A stretch of 64,000 bases of DNA from Atlantibacter sp. RC6 (GTDB taxonomy: Bacteria > Pseudomonadota > Gammaproteobacteria > Enterobacterales > Enterobacteriaceae): the NCBI RefSeq assembly GCF_014193285.1, contig NZ_JACHZE010000002.1:124001-188000 (forward strand), written 5' to 3'. Below, piece by piece: positions 1-6,979 of this stretch. A model generated the notes under the pieces. That model did no database searches. It was not told the origin of the DNA and was given only the letters and a program-made list of their open reading frames with translations. The translations under genes were made by a program, and so were the position numbers. Each line of letters starts with the position of its first letter. Positions within the stretch are counted from its first letter, which is position 1.

Positions 1-244
1 GGGCTTTACCGTCAATCACGCCGGTAATCGCGTCCAGATCCAGCGGCGTTTCACTTAGCACAAAGACCGGCAGATTAAATCCGCTGCGTTTCAGCAACGC
101 CAGAATGCCGCTGCGGGTATCGGCAATGCTCAGCACCACGGCGGCGACATCGGTAAAGTCAGTGTTATCCAGCGTAACCACCTCACGATGCGTGGAGAGT
201 GCGCTGGCAATGTCGTGACTGGCTGCGATTTTTAACGATTTCAT
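1..244 (-). CDS. speC: Ornithine decarboxylase, N-terminal part (cut by window edge)
   Basis: Only about the first 81 codons are present; the gene runs off the left edge. The reading frame begins MKSLKIAASHDIAS and continues through TDFTDVAAVV and RSGILALLKRSGF, which I recognise as the N-terminal wing (response-regulator-like) domain of biosynthetic ornithine decarboxylase. The full enzyme is a PLP-dependent decarboxylase that turns ornithine into putrescine in the cytoplasm. The ATG at 242-244 (complement) is chosen because the family starts at this point. The neighbour yqgA and then tRNA-Phe on the other side match the E. coli order speC-yqgA-pheV. The long upstream region is described separately. 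Confidence 0.93.
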   Translation of the reverse strand, partial: MKSLKIAASHDIASALSTHREVVTLDNTDFTDVAAVVLSIADTRSGILALLKRSGFNLPVFVLSETPLDLDAITGVIDGKA

Positions 245-764
245 AAGCAACAAAAGCCTTAAAGGGAGTAAGTGCCAACAGGCAAGCACGGGGAGTTCAT
301 CCCGGTATGGCGTCTTTGGTGAAACTGGAAACAGCTCCAACCGCCTGACATCAGTAAAAACAGAATGCATCTGGTCTTACTGATGTCCTGGAGTGAGCGT
401 GCGTTGGCCTCACCGCATGGTGAGTGCAGGCAATAACGGACTGAGAGCACGGGCTGGCGGCTGCATAGCAGAACGCAGTCTGTAAGTGACAGGCGCGGAA
501 AACAACCTCATCATACAAGCCTCGTGTCAGGGAAGCGGAAAATTCGCGCAATCATGGCAGTTTTACCCCTCCCGCGCAAGACGCAATCGATAAACTGCAT
601 AATTCGCCAAAGATTATTCAGGTAAATTATTGATATTATCAGGCAGCACAACGTCTTCAGCGACAGGCGCGCTACATTAACACGCATTTTTAGCGCATGA
701 AAACGCATTCACCGCACAGAGAAAAACACGGTTTTTAGCGCGGAAAGACGCATCGGGAGAACAC
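245..764. other. Divergent speC/yqgA intergenic region, no gene supported
   Basis: This is a 520-base gap between divergently transcribed speC and yqgA. Several short frames exist on the minus strand, but none has a convincing ribosome site or recognisable product. On the speC side the transcript would contain a perfect 11-bp hairpin (arms 347-357 and 377-387) about 100-140 bases before the start codon, plus a small 6-bp hairpin near 410-425. The stretch 590-640 is AT-rich and could carry promoters. A long leader before an ornithine decarboxylase gene suggests regulation, but that is inference. Confidence 0.5.
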
Positions 765-1475
765 ATGGTTACTGGTCCTTTTATCAATGGTGCCGCCGTA
801 TTGATCGGCGGATTGTTGGGCGCACTGCTGGGCTCAAAATTACCGGAGCGGTTACGGGTGACGATGCCGTCGATCTTCGGGCTGGCCTCCCTGGGTATTG
901 GTGTATTGCTGATCGTTAAATGCGCCAACCTGCCGGTGATGGTGCTCTCTACCCTACTTGGCACCATTATTGGCGAACTGTGCTACATGGAGCGCGGCAT
1001 TAACGCCGCCGCGGGCAAAGCGCGTTCGCTGCTGGATAAAGGCGGTAAAAATGGCGGCCATGACGCGTTTATCCAGAACTTCGTCGCCATTTTGATTCTG
1101 TTTTGCGCCAGCGGCACCGGCGTGTTTGGCGCGATGCAGGAAGGCATGACCGGTGACCCGACCATCCTGATCGCCAAATCCTTTCTCGATTTCTTTACCG
1201 CGATGATTTTCGCCACCACGCTCGGCGTGGCGGTGGCGTTTATCGCGTTTCCGCTGGTGGCGATCCAGTTAACCCTCGCCTGGTGCGCGGCGATTATCCT
1301 GCCGCTCACCACGCCCGCCATGATGGCCGACTTCACCGCCGTTGGCGGCGTACTGCTGCTGGCGACCGGGCTGCGGATTTGCGGCATCAAAATGTTCCCG
1401 GTGGTGAATATGCTCCCTGCGTTGATTATCAGCATGCCGATATCCGCACTGTGGATGCACTTCTTTGGCGGGTGA
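765..1475 (+). CDS. yqgA: YqgA family inner-membrane protein (DUF554)
   Basis: This 236-residue, strongly hydrophobic protein has about six or seven membrane segments and Gly-rich stretches such as GAAVLIGGLLGALLGS near the N-terminus. It matches the DUF554/YqgA family in length and pattern. The family's function is not established; an ion or small-solute transporter has been suggested from topology only. It is divergent from speC and immediately upstream of tRNA-Phe, the same arrangement as in E. coli. The ATG at 765 follows GGGAGAACAC, a good ribosome site. Confidence 0.9.
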   Translation: MVTGPFINGAAVLIGGLLGALLGSKLPERLRVTMPSIFGLASLGIGVLLIVKCANLPVMVLSTLLGTIIGELCYMERGINAAAGKARSLLDKGGKNGGHDAFIQNFVAILILFCASGTGVFGAMQEGMTGDPTILIAKSFLDFFTAMIFATTLGVAVAFIAFPLVAIQLTLAWCAAIILPLTTPAMMADFTAVGGVLLLATGLRICGIKMFPVVNMLPALIISMPISALWMHFFGG

Positions 1476-1579
1476 AGTGGTGGGATTGTCGTCAACATGG
1501 CGGCTTAATGCGCATCTGAACGCAAACGACGGAAATTTCGTTGACGCGGTACGGTGAATCGGGTTTAATGCGCCCCGTT

Positions 1580-1655
1580 GCCCGGATAGCTCAGTCGGTA
1601 GAGCAGGGGATTGAAAATCCCCGTGTCCTTGGTTCGATTCCGAGTCCGGGCACCA
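1580..1655 (+). tRNA. pheV: tRNA-Phe (GAA anticodon)
   Basis: The 76-base gene folds as a standard cloverleaf. The acceptor stem is GCCCGGA/TCCGGGC, the D-arm contains AGCTCAGTCGGTAGAGC, the anticodon loop is TTGAAAA with GAA at 1613-1615, the T-loop is GGTTCGATTC, and an encoded CCA ends at 1655. Its position next to yqgA and speC corresponds to pheV. The 3' end has served as an integration site, since an imperfect copy occurs at 4821-4841. Confidence 0.98.
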
Positions 1656-1657
1656 CT
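1636..1657 (+). repeat. attL-like direct repeat (tRNA-Phe 3' end)
   Basis: The 22 bases covering the T-arm, acceptor 3' strand and CCA of tRNA-Phe (GATTCCGAGTC...CACCACT) recur at 4821-4841 with one G deleted. This is the classic signature of tyrosine-recombinase integration at a tRNA 3' end. Confidence 0.85.
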
Positions 1658-1664
1658 ATTCAAA

Positions 1665-1690
1665 GAACCCGCCGAAAGGCGGGTTTTTGC
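1665..1690 (+). terminator. Rho-independent terminator after tRNA-Phe
   Basis: An 8-bp stem, AACCCGCC/GGCGGGTT, with a GAAA loop is followed by a T-run, nine bases after the tRNA CCA end. A near copy occurs at 4851-4874 beyond the second att-like repeat. Confidence 0.9.
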
Positions 1691-2051
1691 TTTTGGGGTT
1701 CCGGTAGATTTCTGGGAATTCTGACCACAGATGCCGCAACTCTGTCTCTTCCATCCAGCCTGAGCATTTCTCTTTAGGTACTCCCTGCCCTTCCGGTCAC
1801 AGTGTCGTTGTCTGTTCGGCTTCAAACGGTCAATAAACACTATTTCCAGCTTGTATGCCTGTCTGATGGGTTCATCACAGCAAGGCAAAATCCGGTCTTT
1901 GTCCGGTCTGTGCCAGGAAAGTGTCATCGCTTCGATTCTGATATGTGAAAAACACTACCGCGCCGGTAGGCTTGCTCACCCCTCACAACCCTGGAAAGGA
2001 TTCCCGGCCTTATTCACGGACCTCATTACAATCGGTTACTGTCCCACTACA
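1691..2051. other. Left part of the island, no supported gene
   Basis: Open frames exist on both strands. The longest minus-strand frame reads backwards through the tRNA gene and its terminator, so it is not credible as a whole. I see no family motif. The region is probably leftover mobile-element DNA. Confidence 0.4.
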
Positions 2052-2375
2052 TAGTTCGGTGACGACGTGGAAGCTGTTGTTAGTGAAGTTTTCAAAGTCG
2101 ATCAGTTTGATGTTTGAGCGATCGCTCAGCTTTTCAAAGAAGGCCCGACCTAAGTCTTCGTTATCAAGCAAGAGTTTGGTGTCTTTAAATACGCATTCGA
2201 TGTCATCGGGCGCTGTGTCGGGGTTGATTCTGGCAAGGGCGGAGGTAAAGATGTCAGGAAAGATATTGGTTTCTTTGTCTCACGTTTGCGTTTTGAGCGA
2301 CAGGTAGCTGTAACCCAGCCTTATCAAATGCAGAATGACGGGAATTTTTACGCGGGTATCTTCGGTGAATTTCAT
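2052..2375 (-). pseudogene. hsdR: Type I restriction endonuclease subunit R (HsdR), N-terminal fragment, broken
   Basis: Reading from ATG at 2375 gives MKFTEDTRVKIPVILHL, then RLGYSYLSLK, an in-frame TGA at codon 32 (2280-2282), then DKETNIFPDIF, IECVFKDTKLLL, NEDLGRAFFEKL, LIDFENFTNNSFHVVTEL. I recognise this as the start of HsdR; intact relatives have W where the stop lies (a TGG to TGA change). Recognisable similarity stops after VVTEL near 2052, and the frame ends at 2010, so roughly nine-tenths of the protein, including the nuclease and DEAD-box motor domains, is missing. No hsdM or hsdS is present. This is a dead fragment of a restriction-modification system. Confidence 0.82.
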
Positions 2376-2534
2376 CAGATTCTCTTCTTATCGTTTTGCC
2401 ACGCCCCAAGCCCCATACAACAATTACCACAGGGGACAATACACTACGCTTGCTGTTTCACTTTAAAGCTATGTTACACGCCCCACATTAGCTGACGAAT
2501 ACATTTAGCCCTACTTTTCTATAATGATCTAAAG
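2376..2534. other. AT-rich spacer between hsdR remnant and abiE promoter
   Basis: No coding frame with a recognisable product is visible. Base composition is clearly more AT-rich than the surrounding core genes, consistent with imported DNA. Confidence 0.5.
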
Positions 2535-2571
2535 TTTATATTTTATAAAAAATGTCGACTTATAATCGACA
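2535..2571 (+). promoter_or_regulatory. Putative abiE promoter with overlapping operator
   Basis: A perfect -10 hexamer TATAAT at 2561-2566 lies between the arms of an inverted repeat, TGTCGA (2553-2558) and TCGACA (2566-2571). A weak TTTATA at 2535-2540 is a possible, poorly spaced -35. Studied AbiEi antitoxins repress their own promoter by binding inverted repeats, so this palindrome is a plausible autoregulatory operator. Transcription would start near 2573, about 70 bases before the antitoxin. Confidence 0.5.
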
Positions 2572-2644
2572 AATACGAGAATTACCAAACCGAATGTTGC
2601 GATAAAATCACTTCCGGTCTAAATTAGTTTAATAATTTAAGTAT

Positions 2645-3448
2645 TTGTCCACCCAGAGGCGACATTTGCCAAACTATCTAAACTGGCTGATGCAAAACAC
2701 CCTACCCGGTCAGGTTTTGCTTCAGTCATGGCTTACCCGTAACGGCATAGACCGTAAGCTCTCTTACCTCTATGTCCAGAATGGCTGGCTAAGGCGGATC
2801 GCGCACGGCGTATACTGCCGGACGGGCCGCGAGCCCGACTGGGTGGACGCGGTTTACGGCCTGCAGACACAGTGGGAAAAGCCAGTTCGCGTGGCCGGGC
2901 TGACAAGCCTTGCGCTACAAGGTCATGCTCACTATACCGAACCGGGTAAACCTCAGGTCTGGCTCACACTTCCGGCTTACGCCAAACTGCCAGGATGGTT
3001 TGCTGCCTTTGAACAATTCGCGACATTTGTCACGCTGTATACCTCTGGTCTCACCGTCGATGTAACACCATTCACGGCAAAACTGAATATCGGCGACCGA
3101 CAGTTAATAGGTAGTGTCCCGGAACTGGCCGCGTATGAGATTGCCTGCTGCGTACCCTCGTTGATCTCATTCGAACATGCCGATGCACTGTTTCAGGGGA
3201 TGAACCTTCTCAGCCCGCGTAAATTACAAACGCTGCTCTGCGCCAGCCATTCGGTTAAAACCAACCGGGTAATGCTCTATCTTGCCCGGCGCAATGAGCA
3301 TCCTTATTTTCGGTATCTCGATCAAAGCGGTATAGAAACAGGTACGGGAAAGCGGCAAATCGTTCCTGGCGGCTGGCTGGAACCGGATTATCAAATCACC
3401 GTTCCCCGCGCATTTAAACCGGAAGGAGTCGAAGATGGATCTGCGTGA
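2645..3448 (+). CDS. abiEi: AbiEi antitoxin / transcriptional repressor (type IV TA)
   Basis: This 267-residue protein has an N-terminal winged-helix-like part around residues 18-60 (QVLLQSWLTRNGIDRKLS, then VQNGWLRRIAHGVYCR), typical of the AbiEi antitoxin, followed by the antitoxin domain. In the family the antitoxin represses the operon and neutralises AbiEii without stable protein-protein contact. The start taken is TTG at 2645; an upstream ATG at 2594 is closed by a stop within three codons, and the next ATG at 2690 would remove 15 residues. The ribosome site is weak, so the start is uncertain. It overlaps the toxin gene by 14 bases, implying coupled translation. Confidence 0.85.
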   Translation: MSTQRRHLPNYLNWLMQNTLPGQVLLQSWLTRNGIDRKLSYLYVQNGWLRRIAHGVYCRTGREPDWVDAVYGLQTQWEKPVRVAGLTSLALQGHAHYTEPGKPQVWLTLPAYAKLPGWFAAFEQFATFVTLYTSGLTVDVTPFTAKLNIGDRQLIGSVPELAAYEIACCVPSLISFEHADALFQGMNLLSPRKLQTLLCASHSVKTNRVMLYLARRNEHPYFRYLDQSGIETGTGKRQIVPGGWLEPDYQITVPRAFKPEGVEDGSA

Positions 3449-4364
3449 TAGTTATGCCCGACAGGTCAGTCTATTAATGGCTACGCTGCCGCATGTGGCA
3501 AAGGAATCTTGCTTCGCTCTGAAAGGCGGCACGGCAATCAATTTGTTTGTACAGGATTTCCCTCGCCTGTCGGTAGATATCGATCTGGCGTATAAGACCT
3601 ATGCGGATCGTGATACCGATCTGGCTGCCATCAATGACGCCTTGATGCGTATTACTGAATCGCTGAACGGCAAACCGGGGATCACCGCTATTCGGCAGGA
3701 GAACAAAGCGGATGAAAAGCGCATCATTGTTAACACCGCCGACGCGCAGATAAAGATTGAAGTTAGCCCAGTCTGGCGTGGGCTGCTGTTGCCACCAACA
3801 GAAATGCCGGTATGTGAACAGGTGGAAATGGAGTATGGCTTTACCACGATGAATGTCGTCTCGCAGGCGGATCTTTACGGCGGTAAAATCTGCGCCGCGC
3901 TTGACCGCCAGCATCCGCGCGATCTGTTTGACGTACTGAATATGATGAAAAAGCCGGGCCTGACACGCGAGATCTTTGACGGTTTTCTTTGCTATCTGGC
4001 AGGCCATCCTCGCCCCATTGCCGAGCTGCTGTCACCAAACTGGGATACAGCGCGGATCGCTACTTTGTACGCACAGGAATTTTCAGGAATGACACAGCAG
4101 GAAACGTCGCTGGAGTCCCTTTTATCAGTAACGACATTGCTGCCAGAAGCGCTGCAATCGCTTCTTACGGACAGAGATCGCCAGTTCTTGCTCAGCTATA
4201 AGCAAAATACCCCTGACTGGTCGCTGTATCGCTATCCTGAAATTCAACACCTACCGGCTATTCGCTGGAAACTGCGTAATCTGGCGGTACTGAAGGATAA
4301 GAATCCGGCCAAGTATGCGGCGGCGGTGAGCAAGCTGGAAGGGGTTCTGGAGCAGTATTTTTAG
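3435..4364 (+). CDS. abiEii: AbiEii toxin, nucleotidyltransferase family (abortive infection)
   Basis: This 309-residue protein carries nucleotidyltransferase motifs: KGGTAINLF at 30-38, then SVDIDL with acidic residues D48 and D50, and the later block ADLYGGKICAALDRQHPRDLFD with D146, K151, R158 and D163. This is the AbiEii/AbiGii toxin signature. In known members the enzyme modifies nucleic acid (tRNA for relatives) and arrests growth, giving phage abortive infection. The start ATG at 3435 lies inside the end of abiEi and follows GGAAGGAG, a strong ribosome site. Length is normal, and the active-site residues appear intact, so the pair is probably functional. Confidence 0.9.
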   Translation: MDLRDSYARQVSLLMATLPHVAKESCFALKGGTAINLFVQDFPRLSVDIDLAYKTYADRDTDLAAINDALMRITESLNGKPGITAIRQENKADEKRIIVNTADAQIKIEVSPVWRGLLLPPTEMPVCEQVEMEYGFTTMNVVSQADLYGGKICAALDRQHPRDLFDVLNMMKKPGLTREIFDGFLCYLAGHPRPIAELLSPNWDTARIATLYAQEFSGMTQQETSLESLLSVTTLLPEALQSLLTDRDRQFLLSYKQNTPDWSLYRYPEIQHLPAIRWKLRNLAVLKDKNPAKYAAAVSKLEGVLEQYF

Positions 4365-4586
4365 CTCTGGTTCTGAGGGAATGAATTGAACCATGATGTT
4401 TGGTTATCTCAACGGCCTCATGGCTATATCTCAAAAAAGATGAAAATATTAATATAATTCAATAAATAATAATCGACACCGTCAAATATTATCTCAAAAG
4501 TGCCTAATCCGACATATCAACTTACAGCTCAATGCAGAGGGACGAATTAACACCCTGCGGGCAAGGTAAGTATGTTTTTCACGCGG
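4365..4586. other. AT-rich region downstream of abiEii, no gene
   Basis: No supported coding frame. The first half (4440-4500) is very AT-rich. I see no clear terminator for the abiE operon here. Confidence 0.5.
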
Positions 4587-4677
4587 TTATATGTGGACCT
4601 CGAATCATTATATGTGGAGTTTCATCCGCTATATGTGGACCTCAGACCGTTATGTATGGACCTGGCTCCACATATAA
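4587..4677 (+). repeat. Array of four 21-bp-spaced repeats plus one inverted copy
   Basis: The core TTATATGTGGA starts at 4587 and 4608. A copy with one change starts at 4629 (CTATATGTGGA) and a diverged copy at 4650 (TTATGTATGGA). Three of the four continue as CCT. The starts are exactly 21 bp apart, two helical turns. A perfect inverted copy, TCCACATATAA, lies at 4667-4677. Such phased repeats next to an att site usually bind a protein (recombinase arm sites, replication iterons or a repressor). Which of these applies cannot be told from sequence alone. Confidence 0.75.
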
Positions 4678-4820
4678 CGAAGCCCCTATTCGCTAAATGA
4701 TGATTTTTCGTGATAACCCTCACAAAACCAAAGTGATTTTTTATGCGGGCCTTTGTGGGGGTGCTATTTACGAGAAATACCAATAAAAACAATAACAAAC
4801 AGCATGTTAATCGTGGATAT

Positions 4821-4841
4821 GATTCCGAGTCCGGCACCACT
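4821..4841 (+). repeat. attR-like direct repeat of the tRNA-Phe 3' end
   Basis: The 21 bases match the end of tRNA-Phe (1636-1657) except for one missing G in the acceptor run, so this copy could not complete a normal tRNA. It marks the right border of the island. Confidence 0.85.
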
Positions 4842-4850
4842 TCTTCAGAA

Positions 4851-4874
4851 AACCCGCCCTTGAGGCGGGTTTTT
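4851..4874. terminator. Bidirectional terminator between attR and symE
   Basis: The stem AACCCGCC/GGCGGGTT has a 5-base loop, followed by TTTT on the plus strand; the A-run on the other side gives a U-run on the minus strand. It resembles the tRNA-Phe terminator at 1665 and also lies just after the symE stop codon. Confidence 0.8.
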
Positions 4875-4896
4875 GCTTTGTATTTTCATAATATTT

Positions 4897-5196
4897 TCAA
4901 AGCAAATTTAATACCCTCTGCTTCATCTCTTTCACTGCCGCCTTTGCCTGTTTTAACTCTTCATGCAGTACCTGGATTTCATTATTGTCTGGAATAAGTA
5001 CGATGCAATCGTCGGCGATCTTAACCGTAACGCCCTTTCCTGTAGCAAATCCTGCTTCTCTTAACCATTTTCCACTCAGATACAGTGCAGGTGTGCTGGT
5101 ATCGCCCCGATTAGGCATATAGCCGACGGTGTAACGACGTTGGGTCTTCGCGCTTTTTTCAGATGAAAGTTGAGTCTGGTTAGGGGTAGTAGCCAT
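4897..5196 (-). CDS. symE: SymE family type I toxin
   Basis: This 99-residue protein contains RRYTVGYMPNRGD around residues 20-32 and the block PALYLSGKWLREAGFATGKGV followed by VKIADDCIVLIPD, which is the SymE signature (AbrB-like fold). E. coli SymE is an SOS-induced, antisense-RNA-controlled toxin that affects nucleic acids and RNA turnover. The C-terminal 30 residues form a short charged helix (LKQAKAAVKEMKQRVLNLL). The ATG at 5196 is preceded by AGGAGG eight bases upstream (5205-5210). It lies immediately outside the tRNA-Phe island border. No LexA box is evident, unlike E. coli symE. Confidence 0.85.
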   Translation of the reverse strand: MATTPNQTQLSSEKSAKTQRRYTVGYMPNRGDTSTPALYLSGKWLREAGFATGKGVTVKIADDCIVLIPDNNEIQVLHEELKQAKAAVKEMKQRVLNLL

Positions 5197-5294
5197 AAGG
5201 GCAGCCTCCTGTAACGTTTGATATTGCCGCCACTGGAGAGGTCAATCTCGCGGGTGGCGGAACCTGGCGGGGTTGACCTTACCGGCGTTACAGG
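5197..5294 (-). promoter_or_regulatory. Structured symE leader that could mask its ribosome site
   Basis: On the symE transcript, CCTGTAACG (5294-5286) can pair perfectly with CGTTACAGG (5216-5208), whose last three bases are the first half of the AGGAGG ribosome site. Inside this loop GGTCAA/TTGACC (5278-5273 with 5245-5240) and CCGCCA/TGGCGG can form nested stems. This arrangement would limit toxin translation. An antisense RNA like SymR might also arise from the plus strand here, but I cannot identify its promoter with confidence. Confidence 0.5.
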
Positions 5295-5713
5295 AAACCG
5301 GCGCGTCTCGCGACGCCCCCGCCCGGCCCGCCATTGAGGTGTAACCGTGCGCACGACATAAAAACGACGCTGGCGCGTCATATGTCGCCTGTAACAGTAT
5401 TTCAGGAGGTCAATCCCGGCACCTGATTTTGCAGGTGCGGGTGAACAATACTGCTACCAGAAACTCACAGCAAGAGGTTTAAACCAGTGCTGATGCAGTA
5501 TCTTACGAATCCAGAATACATCTCGCAAATTCCCCCCAAGCCTTGCACTTCCTTTATCTGCCGGGCGTCGATTGCAACCTAAAACACGGATCTAACGATC
5601 CCGGCGATCTCTCCCCACAGTCAGTTAAAGCAATAATTGCAATCCCGCTCACAAAACCACCAGGTTAATTATCGATCAACATCACATTAATAACTCGTTA
5701 ACATATCTACCAT
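5295..5713. other. Intergenic region between symE and the GntR-type regulator
   Basis: No supported gene. The GC-rich part 5300-5390 probably belongs to the symE upstream region and contains another CCTGTAAC element at 5389-5396. The AT-rich part 5640-5713 probably holds the promoter of the following operon. Confidence 0.5.
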
Positions 5714-5724
5714 TGGTATTACCA
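5714..5724 (+). promoter_or_regulatory. Putative FadR/GntR-type operator
   Basis: TGGTATTACCA is a perfect TGGT-N3-ACCA palindrome, the core expected for operators of the FadR subgroup of GntR regulators. It sits 24 bases before the start codon of a FadR-type regulator, so autoregulation of the operon is likely. A related half-palindrome, ACCACCGGT, lies at 5731-5739. Confidence 0.55.
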
Positions 5725-5747
5725 CTTAAGACCACCGGTAAAATCAT

Positions 5748-6491
5748 ATGGATATCAAACGTGAAAAGACGGAAAACAGCAGCGGCCATGACCGCGTCGT
5801 TAAATTTTTGCGCGAGCAGTTGTTAAGCGGCGCGCTGAGCGCGGGCGACAGTTTGCTCCCGGAGCGTGAACTGTCCGCCCGATTAGGCGTCAGCCGCCCG
5901 GTATTGCGGGAAGCGCTCAGAGCGCTGGCGATGATTGGCGCTGTAGAGATCCGTCATGGCATCGGCACGGTGGTAACAAAACCGGATGTTTCGATTTTTG
6001 GTGAATTTTTCACCTTCGTACTGGCCCACCAGCCAAATGTGGTGGACGACGTGATGCAGGCGCGTATCGCCATTGAACGCCAGGCCGTGCGCCTCGCCTG
6101 CCGCCGGGCAACCCAGAGCGATTACGATCGCCTGGCCGCCTGCTTGCGCGACATCAGCGATACCATCCATGAACCGGAACTGGGCGGTCGGGCTGACTTT
6201 CGTTTTCATGAAACCATCGTCAACGCATCGGGCTCGCCAACGCTTATCAACATCTATCAGTCGATTGGCGTACTGATGCAGCGCTCCCACCTCGACAGGC
6301 GTGAACAGATTATTCAGGTGGAAGGCATTGAAGCTTTTCTCATCGATCACCACCGCGCCATTTTTGCCGCCATCGTCGAACGAGACGAAGACAAAGCCGA
6401 TGACTTACTGAGCCGCCATTTTGAAATTGGCGCTGATTTTCGTCGTCGCGCCACCATTCGCATGGTGGGTTCTCAACCTTTTGCTGACTAA
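5748..6491 (+). CDS. FadR-subfamily GntR transcriptional regulator
   Basis: This 247-residue protein has an N-terminal winged helix-turn-helix (about 17-80: LLPERELSARLGVSRPVLREALRAL split over the recognition helix, then GTVVTKP) and a C-terminal all-helical FCD ligand-binding domain (about 95-230) with the metal/ligand Asp-His pattern (ADFRFHE, DHHRAIFAAI). Such proteins repress catabolic operons and release DNA when they bind an acid or sugar-acid effector. It heads an operon with an isomerase, a dehydrogenase and an ABC transporter, all on the same strand with short gaps. The ligand is unknown. Confidence 0.9.
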   Translation: MDIKREKTENSSGHDRVVKFLREQLLSGALSAGDSLLPERELSARLGVSRPVLREALRALAMIGAVEIRHGIGTVVTKPDVSIFGEFFTFVLAHQPNVVDDVMQARIAIERQAVRLACRRATQSDYDRLAACLRDISDTIHEPELGGRADFRFHETIVNASGSPTLINIYQSIGVLMQRSHLDRREQIIQVEGIEAFLIDHHRAIFAAIVERDEDKADDLLSRHFEIGADFRRRATIRMVGSQPFAD

Positions 6492-6515
6492 ACCCCCCTT
6501 AATAAGGAAAAGCAG

Positions 6516-6962
6516 ATGCAGATCGTAATTGGCAGTGACCACGCAGGTTTTCACCTTAAGCAGGAGCTCATCCAGTGGCTCGAGCAAGCGGGCCATCAGA
6601 TTGACGATGTGGGGAGCTATAACCCTGAGCCTGTGGATTTTCCCGATATCGCTTTCGCGGTGTGCAATAAAGTACGCGAAGGCAACGGTCTGCGCGGCAT
6701 CCTGGTGTGTGGTACCGGCGTGGGCGCGGTGATTGCCGCCAACAAAATTAAAGGCATCCGCGCCGCGGTAGGTCACGACGTGCATTCCGCCCATCAGTCC
6801 GTTGAGCACGATGACGTCAATGTGCTGTGCATCGGCGCGCAAATCGTGGGCCCCTGGCTGGCGCGCGATCTGATTGACGCATTTTTGCAGGCAACCTTTG
6901 TTCAGGATGCCGACTTCATCCGCCGCGTCGAGAAACTGGCGCAGCTCGAACAGCATAACTAA
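6516..6962 (+). CDS. RpiB/LacAB family sugar-phosphate isomerase
   Basis: The 148-residue length is typical. SDHAGFHLK at 7-15 and GILVCGTGVG at 61-70 with catalytic Cys65 identify the RpiB/LacAB fold; His98 (EHDDVNVL) is also conserved. The segment between Ile81 and His98 (AAVGHDVHSAHQSV) differs from true ribose-5-phosphate isomerase B, which has VCSEPYSAQLSR there. The substrate may therefore be another sugar phosphate, for example a tetrose phosphate as in erythritol/threitol pathways; this is inference. A ribosome site AAGGAAAAGCAG precedes the ATG. It lies 24 bases after the regulator and 17 before the dehydrogenase. Confidence 0.85.
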   Translation: MQIVIGSDHAGFHLKQELIQWLEQAGHQIDDVGSYNPEPVDFPDIAFAVCNKVREGNGLRGILVCGTGVGAVIAANKIKGIRAAVGHDVHSAHQSVEHDDVNVLCIGAQIVGPWLARDLIDAFLQATFVQDADFIRRVEKLAQLEQHN

Positions 6963-6979
6963 CGGCAAGGGGACTTCTG

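Larger units (their letters stand above)
1656..4841. mobile_element. Remnant genomic island at tRNA-Phe (pheV)
   Basis: About 3.2 kb is bracketed by the tRNA-Phe 3' end and its imperfect duplicate. It contains a broken hsdR fragment, an AbiEi/AbiEii pair, AT-rich noncoding stretches and a 21-bp-period repeat array near the right end. No integrase or excisionase frame is visible, so the element looks decayed and no longer able to excise itself. The pheV site commonly hosts islands in enterobacteria; that this one is a defence-type island is inferred from hsdR and AbiE. Confidence 0.75.

Noticed and set aside
259..551. Two overlapping minus-strand frames in the speC leader as possible leader peptides
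   Set aside because: No convincing ribosome sites and Cys/His/Arg-rich composition typical of noncoding translation.
1565..1927. Minus-strand 120-codon frame at the left end of the island
   Set aside because: It reads through the tRNA-Phe gene and its terminator in antisense; no motif or ribosome site supports it.
4587..4677. Repeat array considered as a CRISPR
   Set aside because: Repeats are only 11-14 bp with spacers under 11 bp, and no cas genes exist.
5384..5410. Possible LexA box upstream of symE (CTGT...CAG)
   Set aside because: Spacing and second half-site do not fit CTGT-N8-ACAG.
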